Positions 1 through 34,482 of a stretch of 64,000 nt of DNA are shown here, piece after piece (within the stretch, counting starts at the first letter, position 1; each line of letters opens with the position of its first letter). The notes under the pieces are model-generated. The model was not told where the DNA came from, searched no databases, and saw only the letters and a program-made list of their open reading frames with translations. Both the position numbers and the translations under genes were made by a program. Location: contig OU612066.1 of NCBI GenBank assembly GCA_914767715.1, positions 5,585,001 to 5,649,000 on the forward strand, given 5' to 3'. The stretch is from Membranipora membranacea. Lineage: Eukaryota > Bryozoa > Gymnolaemata > Cheilostomatida > Membraniporidae.

Positions 1-57
1 ATTGTTATTGTATTGTGTTTTGATTACATAACAAGCCAAATCCATTGGATAGGATGC

Positions 58-119
58 GAATGTCATTCGACCCATGGAAACATTATACTTTATAATGTTT
101 CCATGGGTAGAATGACATT
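58..119. repeat. 57-bp near-perfect hairpin
   Basis: Two 27-base arms (61-87 and 91-117) are inverted copies with one mismatch and a 3-base loop. The inner arm reads CCATGGAAACATTATA. The outer edges GAATGTCATT (58-67) and GAATGACATT (110-119) differ at one base and are also near-direct repeats. They may be a target duplication that is itself nearly palindromic. No coding content. Confidence 0.7.
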
Positions 120-3100
120 AACTTGTAGGCTTAACAGGTATATGACCTTTTTCATTCATAAATAACATAACATGTCTTTGTTTTCTGATTAGAACTTGAA
201 TCATGGATTAATTTGGTGTACCTCCTACTGAAGAGAAGTGTATAAATTAATTTTAGATTCTAACCAAGCAGGAAAACCATATGCATGAATCAAACTGTCT
301 GGCCAAAAAAATTATACTGTGGTGAGAATCTAAAATGACTAGACTGAGTTTATACAGGCTTCTAGCCATAGACATTTAGGGTACCTCCGGGTGTCCCTAG
401 TACAAGTAGTGAGGATTTAATAAGAAAAAGGTCATAAGCCTTGGAGCCCTGTAAAAAATAGAATAACATAGCCACATTGGGGGTGTTTGCAATATTACAA
501 TGCTTCAGCTTGCCCCCACAGAGACGAATCGATGCCCATTAGGTATACTCCACATTGCACTAATGGGTAATGTAGGAGGGGACCTGACAACAATAACAAT
601 CACATTAACTTCCTCAGAATTTGGTCGGTGACGGTGACATAGTGGGGTTGTTGACGACGCTGAAATACAATAACACCAGGTAGTGTATATCACTTCCACC
701 CTGTGTCACAGATTAGTTTGGATATGAATTTCATCCAGTAAAATTCACTGTATATGACTGTGCATCTGTACCATCTAGAAGATTGACCTTCAAAAATTTC
801 ACAACTTGTAGATTACCCGGTATTTGATTTTATTGTGTGACACAAGCGTCCCCAGTGAAATAGCAAGCACTAGGTATGCACTTAATTATTAATTCATTGC
901 ACAATTTTGTATGTCACCATACCAAACCCTAATAAAAGGAACAACATTACACAAAAGATTAAGCAATCTCCACATTCTGACAGATTTTATACTGGCCAGA
1001 ATAATCTGGCCGTTATGTGAGGTTTATGTCCTTGTAAATTGATGATTCAGGGAAACAAAAGAGATTAAAATTATTATTTTGCGTCCAAATAAGGGGTGTG
1101 CATGATATTGAGGCCATTGATATCCGGCCCCAGTTGGTGTATCCTTATTACGTTGTGAAAAACAATCAGCCTTTCACCACCAGCGAAAAGTGCGCAGACA
1201 TAAGTTGTGAAGTTCAGTTCAAGTAGATTATATATTATAGATGTGTTCTTCCAAGGCCACTATTAACAAATATGTACTACTTGAACCTTAGATGAACCTA
1301 GGTGCAGAGGAACCAAGCAGACCTGGAAGCGATCGAGGGTAAGAAGCTTACAGTACCTAACCTGGATAGGAATCTGTGATGGGAGCCCCATGTAGCAAAG
1401 TAAGAGCTAATTCACAGTATTGAATCACCCCTACATGGCCGTAATTCGAAAACCCTCGATATAATCACAGTACCAGTTTACTTATTATTTTCATTCCATA
1501 TCTAGAAAGTTTAAGTAATTTCTTGTGTGTGTGTAGGTGTGTAGTGTAGTGTGGGCTCAGCTCAATAAGAGATCAGAAAGTGAGTATAGCCAAGGCTGCC
1601 ATGAGTTCACGAGAAGGGGACGTCAGCGATAAATGATGAAAGGTCGGATAGTTTCCTGTCTACACTAGGATTGCTTGTACCTACTAAAACGATGTGAGAG
1701 TAATTAGCAAATACACTTGAGAATGCATAAAACAGATATTACATCATTATTGTGCTCGGCCCACACAAACTTTGCCCGAGGCAATCCACTTAATCCTCCA
1801 GTCCGTAACTGTAAACCATAAACAAATGCTGGTGTCAAGTTTGTGCCAGGGACTATTCAGACTATAGATTGGTGGGTTCTTCGATTCCCAGTCTGCTTCG
1901 ACCAAGACTGCACTCGGTAAACAAACAGAGATGAATATATGGAGAATCTTAATGAGCTAAATAACGATAATTTCCGTGGGAGTCATTGAGAATAAAACAT
2001 GAAACATAATAACCGTAATGTAGTGAGCAATGAACGTGGTAGATAGGTAAGGTATTCATTATAGATTACAATGTTTCCCCACTTCCTCACATTAGAAGAA
2101 GAATGAAGATATTTATTGCAAGCACACATGCGAGCAGCAAATAAAAACAATCCTACAATGCCCGAGGCAAACCTATGAAGTTGTGCGCCGAAGCAGAAAA
2201 ACGTGGAGATTCTCAGAACCTCCCGTCAGGGAAATCAAAGTGTGTGCCGTAGTGGTACACGTTGCGAACGACGTGTGTAGATGATCAATGGTGTCTGAGG
2301 ATAGATATCGAGATAGAGATGAAACATAACTTGGGGGCCTATTAAAAGTACACTCTCTAACACCTTGAGGATTGGCTTCCAACTATGCCCACAAAACAAA
2401 TTGTACTTTACATAGCTGAAATCCCTCTGTGGTCATAACCATAAGGCCAGATTCATAACATGGAGGCGGAAAAAAGGAGTGTCAATGTGTAAAAATGCAC
2501 ATCTAGAGGTGTCTAAATTATTGTGTTTCCGACTCTGGCCAAAGTATACTAGGTTTCAGTTCGCTAAAGCCATGATTCTATAAACGCAGAGCTTGAATGA
2601 ATATGTTCAGAAGATCAATCACACTTTAATGCTCAATACTTTCTAGAAAACTATCTCCTGAGGGACAAGTTTAGATTATCATGATTTTAAAAACTAATGA
2701 ACTTTGAACAACACTTTTGGCCCTTAGTGAACTTTTCACCGTGTTTTCATGGTTACCTTGTGTCTATCAGAAATCCCTCCTACCTATAATCACTCAAATC
2801 ACACTTACACTCAATACTGCGTAAGATTGCATAAGGAATCCTGGAACAGCCCGTTCTATGATTTCTTTGTCTCTTGTTTTCTTTACATTGGTGTCAAAAA
2901 TGATTGATGACAGCTTCACACAAGATGGATGGTGGGTTGATGTGAAGAGGCTTAAAGAGAAAGACACCCACAATTAATGGGTCACAGAGATATGTGCAAA
3001 CCAAACTATTTGCGCATAAAAACAAACATCATAACAGAATACTTGTCTCTTGCAGTTACTAATTAGGTTTTTCAAAATCCTGTTACATTTTTTAGCAAAA

Positions 3101-5707
3101 ACCAGTAAATCAGTAGGAGGACTACTCACATAAAGGGTACACCATAACCAGGAAGAATGAACGTCCACCATACCATACTGTAAGGGAAAATAAAGGCCAT
3201 TACGAACATCCGTATAAGGCGTGCTACTTCATCAACGTGTCTTTTGGAATATTTATTGCATATAATATTAATACATTTATGGTCAGCAACAATTCCTCAT
3301 TTCTTTATTTACAAAGATAATTATTTTCGTAGTTATCGCTTTATCGAACTATTGAGGTCAAAAACCGAGCTTGTTTTTAAGAGATGTTTTTATTGTGTTA
3401 GCTATAATGAGTGATGTGATTTGAATATCAGCATATCAACACATACTAGTTGCACGTTATAGTTTCAACACGTGCAGACAACTTTGAGCATATCTGGAAA
3501 CATAGATTCAGCAAGTTGTATCCAGGTATGTAATATCCGCATTAAGTATAGCAGCAGACAACAAATGATATCACCTTTGTTTTATACCACTCACCAATTA
3601 AAAAAATGTTCAGGTTTAGGCTGAGTGTCAACAAACTATTGTCTTAATCCATCTGGTTCCTTGTACGAGCCTGACATCTGTGAAATATTAGTTTATTACT
3701 CGTTGATAGCAATCAAAATAACATACAGCGAATAAAATTGAGAAAAATACTAGTATGATATGATTAATTTTCATATTTGAACTCAAAGTATTCATTGGTA
3801 CCTACGCTTTTTTCTTGCTAAATGGAGCTGTTGTTTCATAAAAAGAAATACACATGGTACTGAAAACATTTGGTGCATGATGGAGAATGGTGAATCCTCT
3901 CAGCACACATCTCCATGTGATTAAAAAATGCTAATGAGGAGGGCAAGGTGGCAATTTGGCTTACTGCTCAAACTGGAAAACTCATCCTATTAATGGCACA
4001 TAAGCCATCAACAATTTACTGGCTTGGACTAAACATTAATAGATAGCAATAAATTCTTTCAAATTTTAGCAGCCACCTATTTATATAGGTAGTTACCTTC
4101 TTGTAGACAAAGAAGTGATAGATATATACCAAAGCTAACCTCTGGCAGAGCAAATAGCTGACATGTATAATTTTAGTTCGGTAAAAAAATGGCTCCTGTG
4201 ACCGTTTACACACTGACACACAAAATTTATGCTGTTATGAATGGACACTAAAAACAGGCACTGGCAATAGGTGTGGTAAGCCTTGTTATAAATACTGTAT
4301 GGGAAATGTCTTACAGCACTCAAGGCCTATTCAGCACTGTTGTTGGTACACTGTAGGGGCCGCATAGTGCTGCAAGACATGTCCATACAGCATCTGCAAC
4401 ACGTCTCACAACACCCGAGTGTTGGATTGGACTGTGTACCTAACATAGTCATATATCTTAGAATAGAACATGGGCTGCATCAACAGACCCTGCTATGATT
4501 TTTTCATAAAACTGGCTACTGCCCATACAGAACTGGAAATTTTCTGTAGGCCTTATGAAGAGTGGGACAGCTAGTGAACAAGAATAAGGAGACCTCTTTT
4601 CATCTACTCACTTTCACCCACGCAAAAACCATCGAAATTTAGTGGTATGGAGCCAGCTTTGCTAGGCTCAATGATGAAACTCATACAAACAATGATATTT
4701 CACAATAATTGTGCAATAACAAAGACATTTTTAGCCAACTGATCTGAACAGGGAGAATGGGCCAGGGGAGATCTAAAAGAATGATTTATAATGATCATGG
4801 TGGGCACAAATCTCATTCATTCTTTTCACATCAATTAGCATTTAAGATTTGGTTATCCCTCCAAACTAATGAGTATTTGCATGTTTGAGCATTGGACTAT
4901 AGGTAGTTTAATGGGTTGAGCATGGAGTTGGACTTAGGCTAAACTAACCATCTGTTTACTCTGACCCATAATAGAGATTGTAACTCTAAGGGCATGGTGT
5001 ATAAATAAAGCCGTTGGTAACTCACTTTGAGATGCCAGTAATTTGTCTTGTAGTTTCGCTTTGCCTTGGCCGGAAACACTTAACAGTATGACAGAAATCC
5101 TCTATTTCATCGGCGTACAATAAAATATCCTCATTAATTTTCCTATCTCTAATCACGTGATACCAAGCTTTTGAAAAGGAGAGCTAAAACAAAGGATTTT
5201 TAAGTGAAAAAGAAAAGAAAAAGAAAAGTTTTTTTGTTGGCGAAGGGGAGATACTTATCCAATGGCTACAGTTGTAGTTGAATGAGCATAATAACTACAG
5301 TTGTGGTCCTTAACAGATTATTGTACCAGGTAGATAACTCCAGATGTAAATCCAATGTAAAGGTATATATCCTGGTGATGATCTGTTACTCCAATCAATA
5401 CTAGCCTATCTATAATAATATTTCTATAAATTAGTTTATAATAATTAATTAATTAAAGCAATCAAACTACTATAGTAATCATGTTTCTGCTTATCTCAAG
5501 CTAGGAGTATAATCAAGGACTCAAACTGACATACCCCTAACTTGATAAGTCTAGCACCATAAGTACAAGACCTTCAGATAGCTTTCTTTTTTGTAAACTA
5601 GACAGACTACTAGCTAGACTCTAGCTTTAGGTGGGGCCTGTGGGTTTGAACACACAACTGTTGAGCTTGACTCATAGAGTCCCATATGCTCAGTCCAAAA
5701 TCGAACA

Positions 5708-5770
5708 AAAAATTACCACAGAACTTCTGTGGTAATTTTTAGTTCAAAGCATATTTGAAATATGCTTTGA
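5708..5770. repeat. two adjacent perfect palindromes
   Basis: The first palindrome has 16-base arms (5708-5723 and 5725-5740, AAAAATTACCACAGAA and its complement) around a single C. Three bases later the second has 13-base arms (5744-5756 and 5758-5770, TCAAAGCATATTT and its complement) around a single G. Both are perfect and both have a 1-base centre. I see no clear flanking direct repeat. Confidence 0.8.
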
Positions 5771-6089
5771 CTGTGGATAAGCATAGCTTTTCTAAGTAAA
5801 CCCATCAGAGCAATTCAGAGCAGCTATTGGTCATATAATATATTTATGAGTTTTTTAAGTTCAAGTAAATGAACTATTTCAAATTCTTGCAACACTTACG
5901 GATGAACACTTTTGACTTGATTTTTCTACCATTAAAATACATACAGGGATCAAAGAAGAGCGAGTTCATATGTGGGAGGGTGGTGTGTTGCTCCAGTGGT
6001 TTTTTTATGTTAACTCTCGAGACCTGATAGTGCTTGAGATCGGAAATATCAAGAACAAGAAGTTTTGACAATCTACTTATACAGATTAG

Positions 6090-6335
6090 GAGGTGGCTCA
6101 GTTGAATAGAGCGCCTTTCCTACAGCATCCAAGCGGTGCAGGTCGTGGGCTCTAATCCCGCTACAGTCCATTGACTGCTGGGTATCGGTTGGCACCCAAG
6201 TCTACTATGACCAGCCTACAAACAAAGAGCAATCTGGCGGTGAGATTGCGGCCTCACCCTTAGGGTCACTTATATCTCGCCGCCAATATCTAAGGGCGTG
6301 GCGTCTGATCAGAGCCCCTGATTTTATTCAACCAT
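6090..6335 (+). repeat. tRNA-derived SINE-like segment
   Basis: The left end has a polymerase III A-box-like stretch (GTGGCTCAGTTGAATAGAGC) whose GCTC/GAGC pair as a D-stem. About 50 bases on, GTGGGCTCTAATCCCGC can form a T-arm and resembles a B box. The spacing between the arms is longer than in a functional tRNA and no clean anticodon stem forms. I therefore read it as a SINE head followed by a tRNA-unrelated body. The right boundary is approximate, and no second copy or target duplication was found in the window. Confidence 0.45.
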
Positions 6336-6817
6336 CTTTTAAACAACCAATTCAACTATGAAAGTCCAGACGCTCTTCATTGATTATGACATATGATTTT
6401 ATAGTGACTAGAAGTAGGTAATTAGCTTTTCTTTGGCTCTCCTAGTTGGCAACCCCAAGCTTTACTGTGCTCCTAATGATAGTAATAGGGAAGTAAGCTG
6501 TAAAAAGAAAACATTAGGCCTACATAATACCTGAATAAAAAAAAAGAATTAGTATTTCTCCCTGACTTTTCTACTTTGCAAACATGCAAAGTAATAGTTA
6601 GCAGCAGAGGATCAAGTTGTCTCTTCCACTGAGATATGTTAGGTCTTGCCGGGTTGTAAATTGAAGTTGCAGGCTGCAACTTCAATTAAAAATAGTAATT
6701 GTACGGATGTCCCCAGAAAACATCTACCCATGGACACTTTGTTGCATGCATTTCTTTCCAATGAATGCTACATAACTTGTCACTATGTTTTATAGATTGC
6801 GATATTGAAGACATCGC

Positions 6818-17310
<10,493 letters not shown>

Positions 17311-19590
17311 TCTGAGCCTGATTCTGATATTATTGTTGAGTCGCCTCGTGTATATAACATGTCACTGGCTGTTTGATCGGCCATACAGACAGCCACATGC
17401 ATTCAGTAACGAGGATAGTACTATCAAGGAGTGGGAGGTAGGTTACACATCCGTCTCATTGGTACCATGAACTGTACAAAACTAAAATTAGAAGTTCACC
17501 CTTGTTATGCGACTACAACATCATGTACACAGAAATTTTACGTTTTACATATTACATATATTGTACAATATACAGGTGTGATTAAATGACTGCACCAAGC
17601 TATTACTTGGGTATCAAATATAGGCTTGTCAAACTTCCCACCAGTGGGCTCGTGACAAGACTCCATCAGGTGTGCTGAAAACTGAATGTGTCTTTGTTGT
17701 TGAAATTGCATAGCCATCAGCAGGCCCAAGCTTATTATGTTGAAGAGATACCTAGCGCTCCTAGTAGGAGATAACTGATTACAAAATTACATGAACATTA
17801 ATACTATGCTATTTTATGATAATGTTTTATGTTTTACAAGCATATCGCTCAGGTTTAATTTTATACTCACCTTAGCTGGAATCTGCAGCACTTCTATCTG
17901 AAGTTTTATTATTGGAGATTTGAAATACCATGACAAAGATAATGGTTATTATTATTAATCTAGAATAATATGTTATTGGTCAAACTATGACTCTTTGAAC
18001 AAATCAGACCCTTTTTCTATGCTGTATCCGTAGCCTGAATTAATGGAAAACTATTTTATCCTATGTATATTTTATGTGAATCAATATGATATTCAGATTC
18101 TCGACTCATTGGTGTTTTTTTATTTTAATTTCATGGGTACACTGTCATTTATTTTTAAATCTTTGCATGAAAAGTTTACGATAGCTTGTTGTGTAATAAA
18201 AGAATAAGTAAAATTATTTCGATGATGCAAAAGTTAATTGTTTGACAACCTCACTGAGCCTCCGGAACCGACTTAATAAATAAGGGTTTGAGAATTTGTG
18301 TAATATTCTCCATTAATAATTGCATTGTTGGAGACTTTGCACACATATTATATTATCTGCTGTAACCATTGATATGAATTGATGAATTGATATGAATATA
18401 TATCAGTGGCTGTAACTATTGTATCAAGGGATGACTTCACTTTGTCTACTAATCCAAAATTGTGACGTTTTGTTCTTTGTCTGCCTGATCTTACCCAGGT
18501 AAAAGGGCAAGTTTATTGTACCATTTGATGATTTGTCAGCAATTTAAACAGTTTTTTGGAGCGAACTTGGTTGAAATGGGTAAAATCAATAATAGTAATA
18601 CTTGTGTAACATAACAGATTCATGATAGTAGCATTTTTCGGACAGTTTTGTAGAGTTGTCCGCTCAAGAGACCAATCGATTGTCTCATAATAAATGTCCA
18701 AGTGACTTGATCATCAAATAGATTTGACATATTATGTATATATATATGCCATCTTCTGTGGGACTTTGACCATTGACATTCAAATCATATGATACACACC
18801 TTCCAATTGAATTTAATCAGTAAGCTAGTATAATATTTATTGTTGGCTGAAGTTTGTATAGAGTTAGTAAGTGGGGAGAAAAATAAACAACTTTAAAAAA
18901 CAAGAATAATGTACATGTAAAAGGAAAAACACCTATCGCCTAGAATGACAGGATAATAAGGTCATGAACTATTTGAATGTATGAACACTTGACAATGAGA
19001 AAAATTTGTAATGATATTATAGAAAAATGGCTTTTTTTATCTAATTATAAATTTATCAAACTGTCTGAGATTGTGATGCAGACTCAATCAGATAGTTATT
19101 ATACAGGCTATGGAATTAAAGAAGAGGCAACGAGCGATTTACACACCAGTGATACAACTCAGACACAATCATAGGTTTCGGGCTCTCCACTATCGTATAC
19201 AGATTGATATCTTGTACTGCTCTAAGCAGGTAGAGTTGTTTACTGTATAATGGTGTGACTTCTAGAAGCTTCAACTTCTCCCACGTATAAGAAAATATAT
19301 GGAAAAGTCTGACGCAACCATTTAATTATAACAAAACCAAGTGCGTTGTTTGTTCACACCTTGATAGCGGGGGAGTGAGATTAGTAATAACAACTACCTC
19401 GTAGAGCATTGATTTTTCCCTAATGTAGAAAATGTGTTATGAGGTTCTTACTTTAATCACATGTTAGTACAAAAATGAAGAAACTTTTCCACAGCAAAAT
19501 ACTCCTATAAAAATAACTATACTCAGTATTGTACAAGTGGGTGACAGACACGCTTTAATCTTCTGTTATTGTCGGGATGGTTGGTACTTT
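17311..19590. other. convergent spacer SMAD4/ERK
   Basis: This stretch lies between the SMAD4 and ERK stop codons and should contain both 3' UTRs. It is AT-rich with several AATAAA-like hexamers (for example near 18274). No coding exon is recognisable. A short direct repeat of TTGATATGAAT occurs near 18370-18400. Confidence 0.6.
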
Positions 19591-25820
<6,230 letters not shown>

Positions 25821-25975
25821 CTTCAAGCACCTGTGAGAACCTGTTTCCGCAATGTAGTAGTTCAAAATCTCAGCATACCACCATAGAATATTGCTAGTTA
25901 GTCGGAATCTATTTTAAAATCACTACAGTATATGTTTGAAATAGCCTAATCAACTCTTTAATAGTCGGATATATG

Positions 25976-25985
25976 TCTCGCGAGA
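25976..25985. promoter_or_regulatory. TCTCGCGAGA promoter palindrome
   Basis: An exact TCTCGCGAGA lies 156 bp upstream of the ERK start codon (25820, minus strand) and about 615 bp upstream of the ATG at 26601 (plus strand). The same 10-mer is a known palindromic promoter element at many mammalian TATA-less and bidirectional promoters. I found no other exact copy in the window. Its place between two divergent genes fits a shared promoter. A possible first exon of the plus-strand gene ends with a donor at 26098 (GATAAG|GTACTT). Confidence 0.6.
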
Positions 25986-26600
25986 TCCTATCGTTGCTGG
26001 GTTACATAGCAGACGCCATTGTTGGAAATCCCAATATTGTATTCTCAACTACCAGTGTTGGTTTGTCAGTCAATAGGAGCCTAGAATACTGGGATAAGGT
26101 ACTTCAACTGTTTCATTTGGTACCCAGCTTGCTTGCATCAGCACACAAGTCAATAACACATATTAAATAAATGCATAAACTAATAACAATTATTTATTTA
26201 TATATTATAAAATCTATTTTAATTTACTTAGTTTTGGAATAGATGGAATAGATGATTCATACAAAATACATCATCATCATCATCATCACCATAAACACCG
26301 TAATCTGAATGCAGCACTCTTCATACATTTTTAAGATCTTGAGTGTTGATATCTTCAAAGGTATTCCAGTGTATAGGTTGATTCAGTATGACTTATAGAT
26401 AGCCAATAAGATATATCAACTATTACTCCACTTATTGGTTGTGATGACAAATAAATTTTAATTTTTGTAATTTAGTAGCAAAAGATGAAAATTTCGCTCA
26501 TTTGACTGACTACCAATCTATGGCGCATTGACTACGAGTAGAAATTGAACTTTGCTGGGACTGGGACTGTGCTCAAACTCACTAGATCTGTTTGTTTTAG

Positions 26601-27692
26601 ATGGAATCTGAAACTTTACCCGACCCTCCTTTGTATAATGACCCACTGCCAAAGCCAGATGATGTAACACCTGCTGCTGCCGATGATACAAATCTAACTC
26701 CAGATATTCCTAAACGAGAAAACTCAGGGGAAAAAATTGAAGAAGAAGAAGACACCAAACCAAAGTACACTCCTCCTCAACCACGCAATCTTGCCTGCCC
26801 TACACCACTGCCAAGGGACATTGCAAATGATGAAGCTACAATGTTCTCTGGATCAAAATTCCACCCAGTGTTACACCAATCTAGACGAGATATGTATGGT
26901 GGAGAACCAAGAAAAGGTATCCCAAACGGATTCCAAAACATACTGTATGATATATCAAACTGTGTGCTGAAAAAGAATAATTATTGGCAAATGGATCCCA
27001 ACACCAAAAAAGTGTTCAATGATATAACAGATATATATGAGTGTTTAGCATCTCAGCTGGAGTATCGACTCGCTCAGAGAGAGATTGCCAACGGCAAGAA
27101 AACAGGTTGGTATTACCAATGACTAATCTACTTTACACACCTAAAATTCAGACACATAATTCAGACATTCAGGGAACTTGAAAAGGTAATTCCTTTGTGA
27201 TAAGCATATTCATGTAAGTGAAGACAATCTACCCCGGGTTATTAATCATCTTTCACAGCATTTCTTTCTGCACTGAGAAGATACACACTGTGTCACATGA
27301 TGTATTTGGTTTCCAAATTTCACATGGACTCAATATTATATGGGTGTGAAATTGCCGGTTCACCAAATGTCACAAATGATTTGTTAGATTATCAGGATAC
27401 AAAATACACCATTGACCATTGTTGGTGTTAAACCAAATTAGCTTTTGACCCGAAACATTCTAACCTGTCAATATTGCTACACTTTTCCTAGTGATCCACC
27501 TTCACCTAAACAGACTGGTTGTCTGCACTCAACATGTATTTGTACCGTTCTCTTTTGTTTGGTCTTTATATCATCTCATATAATTTTTATACAGTTTATG
27601 ACCCAAAGGATGATGATGACCAAAATAAGCGGACTGCGGCTCAAATGAGTGCCTCTGTATATATGAGAACTCTGGATTGTAGTGGACGCTAG
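26601..27692 (+). CDS. unrecognised 200-residue protein
   Basis: Two coding exons, 26601-27105 and 27595-27692 (phase 1 junction, GT-AG), give 200 residues. I do not recognise the family. The N-terminal third is Pro/Asp/Glu-rich and probably disordered (PDPPLYNDPLPKPDD, then an EEEED run near residue 50). The middle is more ordered-looking, with PRNLACPTPLPRDIA and FNDITDIYECLASQLEYRL, then a charged helix. The tail is DPKDDDDQNKR then SASVYMRTLDCSGR. There is no signal peptide or membrane segment. An acceptor (tttgttttag) directly precedes the ATG, so a 5' exon exists upstream. If that exon is 25973-26098, its frame stays open for 42 codons and joins in phase, so an N-terminal extension cannot be excluded. 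Divergent from ERK, convergent with ALDH9. Confidence 0.75.
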
Positions 27693-28158
27693 CAAGCTGC
27701 TACCACCCCCACTCCCAACCCCCCAATATACATATTAGGTCAGTGGCACTGACTTTTTGTCTGCTGAGTTTTCGTTCCATTGAATAACAAAATAAGAATT
27801 CACCTCTTGAGTCATTTCGATAACAAAGAAATGAGCTGGGCAATAAATGAGATAAATGAGGCAAAATTGAGTGCTGGAATATACCGATATATTGCAGCTG
27901 TAAATACTGATAAGTTGACATGTACAATATTATGCTATATTCAAATATACAGACTTATAGTCAAATATATCTCATCAGATAGATTCAAATAAAATTTGGC
28001 ACAGAAAATGGATATCAGCTCTCTCTGGAATGATTGTCAGATTAAAGTAATAGAGAATGACACAATATCATTGTCAGTTTTGTGTAGATATCTTGATTGC
28101 CGTACATAGGGAGCACCTGATTGTATGAAAATTGTCAGTGTTTTTAATAAGGAAACAA
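27693..28158. other. convergent spacer, unknown gene/ALDH9
   Basis: 466 bp between two stop codons, AT-rich, presumably overlapping or abutting 3' UTRs. An AATAAA occurs near 27988 on the plus strand. No other feature is seen. Confidence 0.6.
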
Positions 28159-32829
<4,671 letters not shown>

Positions 32830-34443
32830 TTTCTCCAAATGTTTAGTTCTGAAAGAAATAACACTATACATTATTTGTTAAGAAAGAAGGTGATGGACAA
32901 ATTTGCATGTTTGTAACTCCAGATGTCTATGCTCCCCCTCCAATGCTAGTTGGGATTCAGACTACCAGTCCAAAGCCCAAAGTTTTTTTCCAGTAACTAC
33001 CTGTCTGAGTGTCAGACACAAGACTTGCAACAACCTGTGATATGAGGTCAACAAGTTATTTTTAATTTGCTTTAATTATAAACTTTTAGAAAACCTCAAT
33101 AAATAAATAAATAAATAATATAGACTCCCTCACTGCAGCCTACCCCTTCCATAGAATGTGAAAGAGATTGAGTTTGAGAGCTTGATTATATTTTTGGTTA
33201 GTATAATCAGTGTAGAGGGTTTGCCACCCATTCTTAGAACTGCTAATTGGTATAAGTCATAATTAATTATGATTGTTATATTATAATTAATTATATTATA
33301 TAGTTGTAATTATGTTATTAAAGCATCCATGAAATCAACCTTAAAGGGCAACCAAGGTTTCAAACAAGTTCTCATTGATTGATAGCAGATCGTACCTTCT
33401 GCATTGGGAAAAATACAAAATCTAATTCTGATGATCATTTAGCCAGAATTCTTGTGAAAAAATTCATCCATCAGGTACTCAAACTCAGCTAAAATAGAAA
33501 ACCACAGAGCAGTTTCCTGTTCCTGTTATTATGTAGCCTGTGCTCTATGATTATAATTGCAATGTCTTGGAACCTCCCCTAAACTGAAGTGTTACCAAAC
33601 TTAGAGTCAGCAACTACTTTGAGTTTTGCGCCGTGTCATGCACAAAGCTGATGCTGCCTAGCACATTATCTACTACCCACTGATGCATTGCTGCGAAACC
33701 TTGGTTGCCCTTTAAGATAATCAAAGGAACTGCTCCAGCTTATAAGCTTTAAAATGAGCCCAAGAACAGCCCAATTGGTCAACTAGGACTGAAATTACGT
33801 CTTATCAAAGTAGGCCTCGCTGACGCTCCGCGAGCCTTGCGCAGGAGGATATGATGTCATAGACATACATTTTGCGTATAAGTCTACCGTTAGAAGCTTT
33901 GGACTCGTTTAGTTTCGTCAAAATTGTCTGAAACGAGTTGAAATCCAACGTACCTCGTGTCATCAAAGAGAATAATCCGAAGAAAGAAATTTAAGGACAT
34001 AAACGCATATTTTGTGGGGGAAAAAAGTTGGTTTCGCTTTAATTGTTCCATATACAAAAAAGTCGATAATCGGCCAAAAACCCTGTTGTGACCTCACACA
34101 CAGGCTTTTTGATTTCACGAGCGAATATTGGAAGGGCCGAGTTCAATGCCTCATAACACAGCTTGTAGTGGTCCGAGAGAGTCAATTTTTGGCTTGATTT
34201 GAAGCTGTGTAACTGGAGAAACAGCTTTGATAATCTCAGTCTTCATTTCATGGATGCTTTAAGAAGTCTTAGCAAGTAGTCTTAGTCTCTAAAATTAGTT
34301 TTTTAACTAAACTAATTAATTAGTTGTAAGTAAAGTAAGTGTATGTTATTTATGTATGGATTGAATTGAAATTTAATGTAGTAGTAGTGCCAAGTGGGCA
34401 AAGTGTAAGAGAGAGTATGAGAGTCTTCTGCAAATAGTAGGTT

Positions 34444-34482
34444 GGTTTCTGCAAGGAGTTAGACTCAACTCCTTGGTTTCTG
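34444..34482. mobile_element. 23-bp palindrome with 8-bp target duplication
   Basis: GGTTTCTG at 34444-34451 and 34475-34482 brackets a segment with arms CAAGGAGTT and AACTCCTT(G) around AGACTC. As at 29681, the final G of the palindrome is the first base of the right flanking repeat. Confidence 0.7.

Larger units (their letters stand above)
1..6795. other. gene-poor upstream region
   Basis: I see no exon with family similarity in this stretch. The open frames are short and without a recognisable domain. It holds the inverted repeats at 58-119 and 5708-5770, the SINE-like segment near 6090-6335, and AT-rich simple sequence. An acceptor-like tttatag ends at 6795, just before the first SMAD4 coding exon, so a 5' untranslated SMAD4 exon probably lies somewhere in this region, but I cannot place it. 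Confidence 0.6.

Noticed and set aside
6091..6170. Functional tRNA gene
   Set aside because: D-arm and T-arm pair, but the spacing is too long and no anticodon stem forms; better explained as a SINE head.
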